From CAYNFH01 sp964396385 (GTDB lineage: Bacteria; Armatimonadota; Chthonomonadetes; Chthonomonadales; CAJBBX01), in contig CAYNFH010000023.1 in NCBI GenBank assembly GCA_964396385.1, forward strand, positions 1 through 45,777: a stretch of DNA of 45,777 nucleotides. The letters run 5' to 3'. Positions within the stretch are counted from its first letter, which is position 1; the number at the start of each line of letters is the position of its first letter. A program made the position numbers and the translations under genes. Below, piece by piece: positions 1-7,329 of the stretch. The notes beneath the pieces were generated by a model, which was not told the DNA's origin, did no database searches, and saw only the letters and a program-made list of their open reading frames with translations.

Positions 1-155
1 GCCATCTCGTTGCGCAGCGTGGCGGACTTACATCCGAAGTCGTGCCGCGCGACGAGCCATTCCGACCCGATGGGATCGGCGGTCTCCACATAGTCCCGGA
101 CAACAGCTTCCAGGATGCGATTCTTGCGACTACCCAGGGTTGTATGGTCGTCCAT
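1..155 (-). CDS. hrcA: Heat-inducible transcription repressor HrcA, N-terminal part (runs off window)
   Basis: Only the first 51 codons are inside the window. Reading leftward from the ATG at 155, the peptide contains SRKNRILEAVVRDYVETADP, then IGSEWLVARHDFG and SATLRNEMA. This matches the winged-helix start of HrcA, whose family signature is a Tyr-hx-TxxPVGS stretch followed by SxATIRNEM. HrcA represses class I heat-shock genes (groESL, dnaK) by binding CIRCE. The Shine-Dalgarno GGTGGAG lies 8 bases before the ATG, and a strong sigma-70 promoter sits upstream at 178-207. I see no CIRCE inverted repeat between that promoter and the start, so autoregulation is not evident here. The dimerisation and inserted domains are outside the window. 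Confidence 0.88.
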   Translation of the reverse strand, partial: MDDHTTLGSRKNRILEAVVRDYVETADPIGSEWLVARHDFGCKSATLRNEM

Positions 156-177
156 GAGACACACTCCACCAATGTGA

Positions 178-207
178 AGTATAAGGCGGCCAAACGGGGT
201 TTGTCAA
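178..207 (-). promoter_or_regulatory. Sigma-70 promoter of hrcA
   Basis: On the minus strand, TTGACA (202-207) and TATACT (178-183) are separated by 18 bases. Both hexamers are near consensus. The expected start of transcription is near 171, giving a leader of only about 15 bases before the hrcA ATG. Confidence 0.7.
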
Positions 208-257
208 GAATCCCCAGACGCGCGGCTGTGGGAAAGGGAGAGTAAGTGAGTGTACGA

Positions 258-289
258 GTAAATGGGTGTACGCCGGATTCCGGAAGGTA
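258..289. repeat. Left copy of a 32-bp intergenic inverted repeat
   Basis: These 32 bases are identical, in inverted orientation, to 1502-1533. The unit begins GTAAATGGGTGTACGCCGG and ends CCGGAAGGTA. The copy abuts the 3' end of the secreted-protein gene (stop at 297-299). Together the two copies bracket that gene and upp. Confidence 0.85.
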
Positions 290-296
290 CACCCAT

Positions 297-833
297 CTAC
301 TTCTTTGGCTCTTCCACCAGATACGCCGGTGGGACCGGGGCAGTGTCCGTGACCTCTTCGATCACCTTCCACTGACCGCCCGAACGGTAGAGCACGAGAG
401 TGCCAAGGTTGTCGCCTTCGTCCGGCTTCTTCCCTTTGTGGAGGAGGATGGTGATTTCGGCCGTGTTTGCGCCAACATACTGGACGGGAGCGTCGTCCAG
501 CATGGCGATGATGTTCCCGGTGATGAGCTTGCGGTCTTCCTCGCCGAGGTTGCGGGATTTGATCTGCTCCGCAATAGAAGCCAGCAGCTCCTTGCTCTCC
601 GACTCCGTGCGTTGCTTGAGGACGCCGTCGCGGACCACAATGAGCGGAGTGCGGGTGACGGCGAAGAACTCTGGCGCACTGCCGAACAGGGTGCCGGCAT
701 AGTAGCGGAGGCAGGCGGCCTTGATCTGCCCCTCAACGTCCTGGGCCTGCTTCTTCTCCTGCGCCCAGGCGCCGGCGGCCAGCAGCGCGCCGGTTGCGAG
801 GATCCAGGGCCATCGTGTCATATGTAGCTTCAT
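297..833 (-). CDS. Secreted NTF2-like/SnoaL-like protein of unknown role
   Basis: This is a 178-residue protein with a signal peptide: a short basic start, hydrophobic residues about 9-22, and a probable cleavage after AGAWA near residue 24. The mature part has a helix with a Tyr-Tyr pair (LRYYAG), a helix-rich middle, and an end reading LGTLVLYRSGGQWKVIEEV, where a strand precedes a Gly-Gly-x-Trp-Lys-Val turn. That ending is typical of NTF2-like domains, which bind small ligands or occur in secreted proteins of unknown function. It lies 8 bases downstream of upp on the same strand, so the two are probably cotranscribed. No strong Shine-Dalgarno precedes the ATG at 833. A second ATG at 821 (MTRWPWIL) would give an equally good signal peptide. 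Family assignment is by pattern only. Confidence 0.6.
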   Translation of the reverse strand: MKLHMTRWPWILATGALLAAGAWAQEKKQAQDVEGQIKAACLRYYAGTLFGSAPEFFAVTRTPLIVVRDGVLKQRTESESKELLASIAEQIKSRNLGEEDRKLITGNIIAMLDDAPVQYVGANTAEITILLHKGKKPDEGDNLGTLVLYRSGGQWKVIEEVTDTAPVPPAYLVEEPKK

Positions 834-841
834 GTTCGGAT

Positions 842-1462
842 TTAGAATGTCCCGTAGAGGCGGTCGCCGAAGTCACCGAGGCCGGGGAGGATGTACTTGC
901 GCGCGTTGAGCTCCCGGTCCACGGCCGTCGTGAAGATCTCCAGCTCAGGGAAGCTGGATTCCAGGTGCGTGACGCCCTCCGGAGCGGCGACTATGCAGAC
1001 CAGCATGACGCGCCCGGGCTGCAGCGCGTAAATGTCCGTAAGCGCCCGATGCGCGGAGCCGCCGGTCGCGAGCATCGGGTCCACGAGCATGACGGTGCGT
1101 CCCGTGATGGCGGGCAACTTCCGGTAGTAGGAGCTCGCGACGGCCGTGTTCTCGTCGCGCTCCAGCCCGATATAGCCCACATCCACCTCCGGAAACAGCT
1201 CCACAATGGCGTCCAGCATACCGAGCCCCGCGCGCAGGATGGGCACCACCACCAGGTCCTCGTCCAGCTCGGGCGCGTCGATCTCCTCCAGCGGCGTGCG
1301 GATGCGCCGTGGGGCCGTGCGGAGCCCTCGGGAGGCTTCCACCGCCAGAAGCGCCGCGATCTTGCGCGTGAGGGTGCGGAACAGCGGGGGCTTAGTGGTC
1401 TCGTCCCGCAGATGGGTCAGATAGTGCTGCGCGAGTGGGTGGGAGACGATGGTTACGGGCAT
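842..1462 (-). CDS. upp: Uracil phosphoribosyltransferase
   Basis: This enzyme makes UMP from uracil and PRPP in pyrimidine salvage and acts in the cytoplasm. The 206-residue length is normal. Visible family motifs are VVVPILRAGLGM, the PRPP loop MLVDPMLATGGSAHRA, and the uracil-binding C-terminal signature ILPGLGDFGDRLYGTF. I chose the ATG at 1462 (MPVTIVSHPLAQHY) because the family begins here. An upstream extension to 1537 only translates the repeat array. There is no clear Shine-Dalgarno: the bases before the ATG belong to the repeat at 1476-1552, which may have displaced the original leader. The secreted-protein gene follows after 8 bases. Confidence 0.95.
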   Translation of the reverse strand: MPVTIVSHPLAQHYLTHLRDETTKPPLFRTLTRKIAALLAVEASRGLRTAPRRIRTPLEEIDAPELDEDLVVVPILRAGLGMLDAIVELFPEVDVGYIGLERDENTAVASSYYRKLPAITGRTVMLVDPMLATGGSAHRALTDIYALQPGRVMLVCIVAAPEGVTHLESSFPELEIFTTAVDRELNARKYILPGLGDFGDRLYGTF

Positions 1463-1475
1463 GGTAGTAAAGAAG

Positions 1476-1552
1476 TAATTGGGTAAATGAGTAAATGGGC
1501 ATACCTTCCGGAATCCGGCGTACACCCATTTACCCATTTACCCATCTACTCT
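1476..1552. repeat. Octamer array with palindromic core between the K+ operon and upp
   Basis: A run of GTAAATGG-like octamers lies on the left and CCCATTTA-like octamers on the right. They flank a core containing TTCCGGAATCCGG. The outer arms pair (GTAAATGGG with CCCATTTAC), so the whole can fold into a hairpin. Positions 1502-1533 are the inverted twin of 258-289. It sits immediately after the potassium operon and may act as its transcript end, although there is no T run. Confidence 0.8.
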
Positions 1553-1556
1553 CCGA

Positions 1557-2222
1557 TTAACCTGCGGCTTCGGCGAAGACATCGCGGAGTTCGTGCTCCA
1601 GACTGGCGTTAACGAGGGCGATGACGCTGTCCCCTATCTCGAACCGGGTCTCCGCCGTGGGAATCATGCCGTGGTTCTCGCGAATGATGCTGATAATGAG
1701 CGCGTCCTTGGGAAGCTGGATCTGCTGGATGGGCCTCCCGAGCACCAGTGACTTAGGGCCGATCTCGATCTGGACGATCTCAATGTTCCCGCGCTTGAGC
1801 GCGGCCAGCGGGATCACCTCGCCCGTTTCGATCTCCTGCTCGATCAGGTTGTAGATGATCCGTGTGGAGCTCACCGTGGCGTCGATGCCCAGGCGGTTGA
1901 ACAGGGCCTCGTTGCGGGGATTGTTCACGCGCGCAATAGTGCGTGGGACGCTGAACTGCATCTTGGCCATCTGGCAGATGACCAGGTTGTCCTCGTCGTC
2001 TCCGGTCACCGCCACGACCGCGTCTGCGCGGGCGCCGCCGGCCTCCTCCATGATGCGGACCTCGCAGCCATCGCCCTGCATGACGACCTCGCCCAGCTCC
2101 TCGGCGAGGAGCTTGTGCGCGGCGCGGTCGCGCTCCAGCAGCAGGACCTCGTGGTTGGCGCGGACGAGCGTGCGCGCCAGGTAGTAACCGACGCCCCCTC
2201 CCCCGACGATGATCACATACAT
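1557..2222 (-). CDS. RCK-domain potassium uptake regulator (TrkA/KtrA/CeoC type)
   Basis: The 221 residues comprise an RCK_N Rossmann domain at about 1-125, starting YVIIVGGGGVGYYLA with an acidic residue (LLLERD) ending the second strand as expected for NAD(H) binding. An RCK_C domain follows at about 140-218 (GPKSLVLGRPIQQIQLPKD ... FEIGDSVIALV). Such subunits gate K+ transporters in response to nucleotides or, through RCK_C, c-di-AMP. It is the last gene of the operon, 7 bases after the RCK_N-only protein. Two adjacent trkA-like genes beside an APC-type permease recall the ceoB-ceoC-permease neighbourhood of Actinobacteria. Coupling to the KimA-like permease here is inferred from that context. 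Confidence 0.88.
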   Translation of the reverse strand: MYVIIVGGGGVGYYLARTLVRANHEVLLLERDRAAHKLLAEELGEVVMQGDGCEVRIMEEAGGARADAVVAVTGDDEDNLVICQMAKMQFSVPRTIARVNNPRNEALFNRLGIDATVSSTRIIYNLIEQEIETGEVIPLAALKRGNIEIVQIEIGPKSLVLGRPIQQIQLPKDALIISIIRENHGMIPTAETRFEIGDSVIALVNASLEHELRDVFAEAAG

Positions 2223-2229
2223 GGCTTAG

Positions 2230-2682
2230 CTACACATTCTGGGCGAGGTACTCGGAGTTATAGTCCTTGGCGAGCATCCACTCGTCCGTGTTAACGTAGT
2301 CCCGCATCAGGCCCGAAAAGATGGTGGTCCCGCAGATGGTGATGAGCCCCACGGAGCGGTAGAGGTCCGCGCGCACCGGATCGTTGATCCGAGTGATCAC
2401 CTTGTTCACATTATAGATGGTCTTGGCGATCTGCGAGGAGAGGATGTTACGGTTGTCTCCCTGAGTGACGGCGACGAATACGTCGCAGTTCTCTATGCCG
2501 GCTCGACGCAGCACGTCCTCGTCGATGCCATTGCCGATGACCCGCTGACCCTTGAACTTCGCCCCGAGCCGGCGGAAGGACTCGCTGGTTGTGTCGACGA
2601 TGGTGACGTTGTGGCCGTCGCGGTACATGAGGCGCGCCAGAGTGGAGCCCACCCGCCCACACCCCACGATAATGACGTTCAT
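2230..2682 (-). CDS. RCK_N-domain protein (TrkA/CeoB type)
   Basis: This 150-residue protein is essentially one RCK_N domain: NVIIVGCGRVGSTLARLMYR is the glycine-rich dinucleotide loop, IVDTTSESF gives the acidic strand end, and VFVAVTQGDNRNILSSQIAK is the conserved second half. A short tail replaces RCK_C. RCK_N domains dimerise and bind NAD(H) or adenine nucleotides, so this one probably pairs with the longer RCK protein 7 bases downstream. It begins 11 bases after the STAS-USP gene in the same operon. The compact size is typical of the first member of a CeoB/CeoC-like pair. Confidence 0.85.
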   Translation of the reverse strand: MNVIIVGCGRVGSTLARLMYRDGHNVTIVDTTSESFRRLGAKFKGQRVIGNGIDEDVLRRAGIENCDVFVAVTQGDNRNILSSQIAKTIYNVNKVITRINDPVRADLYRSVGLITICGTTIFSGLMRDYVNTDEWMLAKDYNSEYLAQNV

Positions 2683-2693
2683 GTTCTCAACCT

Positions 2694-3533
2694 CTACAGA
2701 TCGAAGGGCGCGACCCCGTTGCGCCCGGTATCGGGGGTGGTCTCGTCCGGTGGCAGCGCCTTCCTGCCGATGAGCACTCCGCAGGGCGCGCGATGGAGCA
2801 GCACGTCCACCATATTGTGGAACAACTCGTCGTCCAACCGGTCCGCGAACGCTCCGAGCACCACGTGCTTCGCCTTGTAGGTCCGCAGGAGTTGCAGGAG
2901 CCCTTCCTCTTCGTCGCGGACGCGCTCTATGTGGGCGACGCTGCGGATGCTCAGCCGCTTCGCGACCTGGTCGGCGCGCGCGAGCAGCTCGTGTGCCGCG
3001 GTCTCCGCGTCGCCTAGCGGCGCCCCGGGCGGCAGATGCCTCGGCACGATGAGGAGGTAGACAAGATGGATCGAGGAACCGGTCTCACGCGAAAGTCGCG
3101 AAGCAATCGTCAGGGCGTACTCCACATCCAAACCGGGCAACAGTGGAAGCACGATGCCGCCCTCGGTGAGGGCGCGATCCGCATCGGTTTCCTGCCGTAC
3201 GCCGCCCGCGCGCAGGGAGCGGCGAGCTTCTTCCACGGATGTTGCGATGGGAAGCTGGGAGCGTACCCCCGGGACGGTGCGGATGACCTGGAGAACATTG
3301 GGAGGCAGGTTAGACACCATGATCCGCGCTCCCGCTGCCTGGATGTCCTTCATGGCATCCAGGAACGTCTTGGCGCCGTCCTCCGAGACCTCGGTGAGCT
3401 CACTGCAGTCGATGATGATCCCTTCCGGCCTATCGCGGAGCAGCAGGTTGGCGGCGGCTTTAATTGTGAGCCACTGGTTCTTGTGGAGCGACCCGGAGAG
3501 ACTGACGACGTCATCCTTGCTTGCAACAATCAT
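2694..3533 (-). CDS. STAS domain fused to a universal-stress-protein-like domain
   Basis: Residues about 1-105 look like a STAS domain: a short beta start, IIIDCSELTEVSEDGAKTFL as the central strand and loop, and MVSNLPPNVLQVIRTVPGV near the end. Residues about 125-260 look like a universal-stress fold, with IVLPLLPGLDVEYALTIA at the start, VVLGAFADRLDDELFHNMVD in the middle and the final strand APCGVLIGRK. At the STAS loop, where SpoIIAA-type proteins have Asp-Ser-Ser-Gly with a phosphorylated serine, this protein reads Ser-Glu-Asp-Gly, so the usual phosphosite is an acidic residue. The canonical USP ATP motif (GxxGx9GS/T) is not clear. It lies between the KimA-like permease (21 bases away) and two RCK genes, which suggests a role in controlling K+ transport. 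Confidence 0.72.
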   Translation of the reverse strand: MIVASKDDVVSLSGSLHKNQWLTIKAAANLLLRDRPEGIIIDCSELTEVSEDGAKTFLDAMKDIQAAGARIMVSNLPPNVLQVIRTVPGVRSQLPIATSVEEARRSLRAGGVRQETDADRALTEGGIVLPLLPGLDVEYALTIASRLSRETGSSIHLVYLLIVPRHLPPGAPLGDAETAAHELLARADQVAKRLSIRSVAHIERVRDEEEGLLQLLRTYKAKHVVLGAFADRLDDELFHNMVDVLLHRAPCGVLIGRKALPPDETTPDTGRNGVAPFDL

Positions 3534-3554
3534 GGGCAGTCTTCCGCGCCCGCG

Positions 3555-5576
3555 TCAGTGCGCGGCGGGCACAGGCTCCTCTTCAGCCGGAGGCACGGCG
3601 GCAGGCGTGTCCGGAGAGCACGGGTCCGCCGGCGGCCCCGGATCGTCCACAAAGTAGCGAACGTTGGTGACAATAACATTCTTACGGTTCAGCAGGTAGA
3701 GCTTGATCCATGCCCCATAGTTCGCGTGCAGGAGAAACTCCCACCAGTGTCCGGTGGCTGCCTCGGGAACTACCACAGTCAGGTTCACCTGCGGTCTCTC
3801 CCGCTCCACCTCGTCCAGGTAGGCAAGGAGGGGCGCGATGACGGACCGATACGGCGATGGCAGCACCACCAGAGGCAAGTCCCTGCCCCAGCGGTCCCAA
3901 TCTCGCTTCAGGGTCTCCGTATCGGCCTCGTTGATATTAATGTGAACCGCGCGCACGTCGGCGCTGAGCCCGCGCGCGTACTCCAGGGCGTAAAGTGTGC
4001 CGCGGTGGATGCGCGGCACAAGCACCAGAATGGTGTTGGGACAGTCGGCTTGCGATCGATAGCCCTCGGGGGCCAGGGCTGCTCTTAAGTGCGCATAGTA
4101 CCGCTCGATGCCCCGGAACATCACATACAGCAGCGCGATCAGGACGACAATGACCCAGCCAAACTCGGAGTGATGGTGTACGACCAGGGAGTAGAAGTCC
4201 AGTACCACCTTTTCCCAGCCGATGGTGCACAGTACGATGAAGGTCGCGATGGCGCCCAGCCCGTTCACGACCGCTTTCACGGTCCAGCCGCGCCCGCGCT
4301 CCCTGGCCCAATGCATGACCATCCCCGCCTGTGAGAGAGTAAACGCGATGAAGACGCCGATGGCATAGAGCGGGATCAGCCGATCGGTGTCGCCCCCAAA
4401 AAGCGCGATGAGGATCGCGGAAAAGATGCCCAGAAGCACGATGCCGTTGCTGAAGGTCAGCTTGTCTCCCAGGTTGGCAAGCTGCCTCGGCATGAATCCG
4501 TCGCGGGCCAGGATAGATGAGAGCCGGGGAAAGTCCGCGAAGCTGGTGTTCGCGGCCAGCACCAGGATAGCCACCGTGGCTGCCTGGAGCACGTAGTAGA
4601 ACCAGCTCCCCTTGCCAAAGACGATGCCGTTCAACTGATCGATAACCGGCTCGCTTCCGTTGACGTACACGATATGAAGGTGAACAGCCAGAAGGGAGAT
4701 TCCCACGAAGAGCGTGCCGAGGATGAAGGCCATCCAGCCCAGTGTGATAGCCGCATTACGCGATGCGGGAGGGCGGAAGGCCGGAACTCCATTGGAGATA
4801 GCCTCCGTTCCGGTCATGGCGGCACATCCACGGGCGAACGCGGCAAGGATGAGCGCAAGCCCCAGGCTCTTTCCTGCCTCCAGGGGATGGGGCGCCGGCG
4901 GCGCTGGATGCAGGTGCCATGGGAACAGGCCGTAGTTAGCCGCCAATCCGCAAAAGATGAGGGCGTAGCAGCAGAAGACGAAGCCGTACGTCGGCACCGC
5001 GAAGAGTGTCCCCGATTCCTTAAGCCCGCGGAGATTCGCCAGCGTCAATATCAGCACGAACAGCACGCATATCAGTACCTCATGGCCGTGGAACCTCTGC
5101 ATGAACGGAACGGCCACCAGGTTCTGTACGCCGGAAGCGATGCTCGTGGCGACGGTCAGAATGTAGTCGATGAGCAGCGCTGAGGCGGCCACCAGACCAA
5201 ACTTGACTCCGATATTGTCCTTGGCGACGATGTAGGACCCGCCCCCACTGGGATATGCGAAGACGGTTTGGGTGTAGGAGATAGCGACGATAATCAAGAG
5301 AATGGAGATGGCCAGGGAGATGTGGAGCGTGAAGGCGAGCGCGCCCATCCCCGCTGCCGCGAGCGCAAAGAGGATCTCCTGGGTGGCGTAGACCGAGGAC
5401 GATATGGCGTCTGAGGCGAAGACCGGCAGAGCGAGAATCTTCGGCAGCAGGGTGTGCTCGTGCCGTTCCGATGGAGTCGGGCGTCCGAAGAGGACCTTCC
5501 GGAGCCAGCTCACATCATGGAGGCTTCGGCGCTTACCAGTGGTGGTACGTGCGCCGGGTCCTGCCACCGTAGCCAT
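3555..5576 (-). CDS. KimA-like APC-superfamily potassium importer
   Basis: This 673-residue membrane protein has about 12 hydrophobic segments (residues ~45-480) followed by a ~180-residue cytoplasmic domain. The start of the membrane part (LLPKILALPVFASDAISSSV, then FAYPSGGGSYIVAKDNIG and LIDYILTVATSIASG) and the tail (WDRWGRDLPLVVLPSPYRS ... LLNRKNVIVTNV) resemble Bacillus subtilis KimA (YdaO), a K+/H+ symporter controlled by c-di-AMP. It may otherwise be an unassigned APC amino-acid permease, but two adjacent RCK genes favour K+. It is first in a four-gene operon, with a strong promoter and a ~155-nt leader. It is somewhat longer than KimA (~607 residues). The Shine-Dalgarno before the ATG at 5576 is weak (AAGCGAG). 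Confidence 0.82.
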   Translation of the reverse strand: MATVAGPGARTTTGKRRSLHDVSWLRKVLFGRPTPSERHEHTLLPKILALPVFASDAISSSVYATQEILFALAAAGMGALAFTLHISLAISILLIIVAISYTQTVFAYPSGGGSYIVAKDNIGVKFGLVAASALLIDYILTVATSIASGVQNLVAVPFMQRFHGHEVLICVLFVLILTLANLRGLKESGTLFAVPTYGFVFCCYALIFCGLAANYGLFPWHLHPAPPAPHPLEAGKSLGLALILAAFARGCAAMTGTEAISNGVPAFRPPASRNAAITLGWMAFILGTLFVGISLLAVHLHIVYVNGSEPVIDQLNGIVFGKGSWFYYVLQAATVAILVLAANTSFADFPRLSSILARDGFMPRQLANLGDKLTFSNGIVLLGIFSAILIALFGGDTDRLIPLYAIGVFIAFTLSQAGMVMHWARERGRGWTVKAVVNGLGAIATFIVLCTIGWEKVVLDFYSLVVHHHSEFGWVIVVLIALLYVMFRGIERYYAHLRAALAPEGYRSQADCPNTILVLVPRIHRGTLYALEYARGLSADVRAVHININEADTETLKRDWDRWGRDLPLVVLPSPYRSVIAPLLAYLDEVERERPQVNLTVVVPEAATGHWWEFLLHANYGAWIKLYLLNRKNVIVTNVRYFVDDPGPPADPCSPDTPAAVPPAEEEPVPAAH

Positions 5577-5732
5577 GGTGTATATACTCGCTTAACGCCC
5601 GCGCACAAGGAGAGCCCGAGGCCTTACGGGCGATCTCGGGCCGGAATGCGCCGGGCGGTCTGATTCGCTCTGATAAGAGACGCCGGGGAGCGCCCGCGTT
5701 GTTCCAATGCCCGCTCGCCGGCCATTCGATGC
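5577..5732 (-). promoter_or_regulatory. Long structured leader of the potassium operon; candidate cis-regulatory RNA
   Basis: About 155 bases separate the predicted transcription start from the permease ATG. The leader contains a clear hairpin at 5615-5640 (CCCGAG pairing with CTCGGG, inner GCCCGTAAGGC), other GC-rich pairing, and CTCTCCTT, which is complementary to a Shine-Dalgarno. In Bacillus the homologous gene is under a c-di-AMP (ydaO-yuaA) riboswitch. I could not match the conserved blocks of that class here, so the RNA is left unassigned. Confidence 0.4.
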
Positions 5733-5738
5733 AGGCAG

Positions 5739-5768
5739 AGTATAGAATATGGCTCCTGCGCGTGTCAA
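5739..5768 (-). promoter_or_regulatory. Sigma-70 promoter of the potassium operon
   Basis: On the minus strand, TTGACA (5763-5768) and TATACT (5739-5744) lie 18 bases apart. This is the same architecture as the hrcA promoter. The start is expected near 5732. Confidence 0.72.
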
Positions 5769-5831
5769 TGCGAGGAATGACCGGGGACCCGGGACGAAAA
5801 GGTGACAGCATTGGCGTGCGGCGGAGATTGG

Positions 5832-7103
5832 CTAGAAACTAAACCGTGTCTGGGCGTAGAACCAGTCTGCCGGATCTGCGTGCCCGGCGTTTGTAAGACG
5901 CTGAAACCTGCCTGGTCGGAAGCGCCCGTAGCCTGTGCTCACGTTGATGGTGGGCGTAGCCTGATAGGCTGCAGAGACGTCCAGCTCCGTGCCGAGGTCC
6001 GTTCCGGAGGCCCCGCTTGGATCCCGGAGTGGGTGGCCGCTAATGCCGACGTTGGGCTGTCCGGCGGCATTGTACCAGAAGTCCCTTCCATCCACTAGCG
6101 AGAAGCTGTGTTCATCCAGCGTGCAAGTCAGCCGCTTTGCAGGGTTGGCCCGGAACGAGATCCGCCAATCGCGCATATTGCGCCATCCTACGTAATCCAT
6201 TAGACCGTAGAAAGGATGATTACTGGGATAGAGCTGGTCAAAGGTGCGGCTGGTCCCCGTGCCGGAGGGGTCCCCACCGGTCGCGTAATCGAACTCGACA
6301 CCGATCCTGGGCGACCACCGGATCGGTGCCGTGTACCCCACGACGCCCGCGAAGGCCGCCGCCTGGAGCGCGCGGGAGGCGGACTGCCCGATCTGGAACG
6401 CCCCCTCCAGGGTGGCATCGGCGTACCGCGCGAACCGCGCGGATGGCCGAGTTCCAAAGGTAAAGACATCCTGGCGCGTGGAGGGAGACAGTCTCACCGT
6501 CTTGTAGAGCAGGTAGATGTCCTCCATGGTCGACGTACTCACCTTGATGGTCGTGTAAATGCCTGTTAGTATCGGATCGGTAGCCTTGTTGGCCGCGAGG
6601 CCCAGCTTTGCGATAAAGAAGTCCGAACTTGCCCGCTTATCTGCGACGGACACCTTCGCTGCGTCGAAGGAGCGAGCGATGTTGTTCCAGTCGCTATTGC
6701 CCACTAGCCGCCCGTCGCCGTACGCGAGCTCTTGCCGGCCGAGGCACCACCTATAGGCGCCCTTCCTGGCCTCCAAGAAGCCTTGGTGGATGTCGAAGTC
6801 AACTAGATTGAGCCTACCGGCAGCTCCCCCAGTCTCGTGCTGCCAAGAGTATTGCGGCTGGAGGTACACAGTCCAGCCTCCTCGGTCTATCCACCGTAAT
6901 CCCAACCGAAGCCGGCTCAACTCGTCTCGCGGATCGTTGCGGTTTAGTTGGCTAAAGTCCGAAGCATCTCTCGCCTCCCATCTGGGACGCCATTGAAGGT
7001 CATAACTGAGGCCGGGCTGGCCGGCCGTGATGACCTGGCCACGACCCGGTGCGGGCGCAACCAGGAGTACGAGAAGCAGGGGCAGGCGTCTGGGGACATT
7101 CAT
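5832..7103 (-). CDS. Alginate-export (AlgE-like) family outer-membrane beta-barrel protein
   Basis: The 423 residues start with a signal peptide (MNVPRRLPLLLVLLVAPAPGRG, cleavage near residue 22). Alternating amphipathic strands follow and the protein ends in Phe (FYAQTRFSF), the usual signal for beta-barrel assembly. Family-like stretches include YDLQWRPRWEARD at the N terminus, the RLRLGLRWIDRGGWTVYLQP strand pair, and FLEARKGAYRWCLGRQELAY with the Gly-Arg-Gln-Glu pattern seen in Alginate_exp porins. Such barrels transport or bind sugars, so the substrate cannot be told from sequence. It stands alone, divergent from the dehydratase gene across 226 bases. A TTAATC-17-TAATAT pair upstream (minus strand) could be its promoter, but the -35 is poor. 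Confidence 0.72.
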   Translation of the reverse strand: MNVPRRLPLLLVLLVAPAPGRGQVITAGQPGLSYDLQWRPRWEARDASDFSQLNRNDPRDELSRLRLGLRWIDRGGWTVYLQPQYSWQHETGGAAGRLNLVDFDIHQGFLEARKGAYRWCLGRQELAYGDGRLVGNSDWNNIARSFDAAKVSVADKRASSDFFIAKLGLAANKATDPILTGIYTTIKVSTSTMEDIYLLYKTVRLSPSTRQDVFTFGTRPSARFARYADATLEGAFQIGQSASRALQAAAFAGVVGYTAPIRWSPRIGVEFDYATGGDPSGTGTSRTFDQLYPSNHPFYGLMDYVGWRNMRDWRISFRANPAKRLTCTLDEHSFSLVDGRDFWYNAAGQPNVGISGHPLRDPSGASGTDLGTELDVSAAYQATPTINVSTGYGRFRPGRFQRLTNAGHADPADWFYAQTRFSF

Positions 7104-7329
7104 TCTGTACCGTTCCCGTGCGCCGGCCGAGCGGCGGCAGAGTGGGACCAGTCTAGCGAGCGGATATTAAAGGTTGCTTAAAGGCGGATTAATTGTGGTT
7201 AAGCTGGTTGGGGCCGGCGAGTGAACTCGCGCCTACCCAATGCGAAGCCTGCCTGCGCAGGCTGGAGGAGTCCGGTAAGTAACAGGTGGTACAACAGAGT
7301 TACCATTGCTCCTATAGGAAGGAAGCCCC
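7104..7329. other. Divergent intergenic region between porin and dehydratase genes
   Basis: The left part is AT-rich and carries a possible porin promoter on the minus strand. The middle has a dispersed-repeat-like phrase (GCCGGCGAGTGAACTCGCGC). The right has a 7-bp hairpin AGCCTGC-CTGC-GCAGGCT, then the palindrome CCTATAGG that overlaps the AGGAAGG Shine-Dalgarno of the dehydratase gene. Confidence 0.5.

Noticed and set aside
156..296. CIRCE element upstream of hrcA
   Set aside because: No TTAGCACTC-N9-GAGTGCTAA-like inverted repeat is present between the promoter and the start or just upstream.
5577..5732. c-di-AMP (ydaO-yuaA) riboswitch upstream of the KimA-like gene
   Set aside because: I looked for the conserved GGGGAACC- and GGGGUUAAU-like blocks and the pseudoknot pieces and did not find them. 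The leader is left unassigned.
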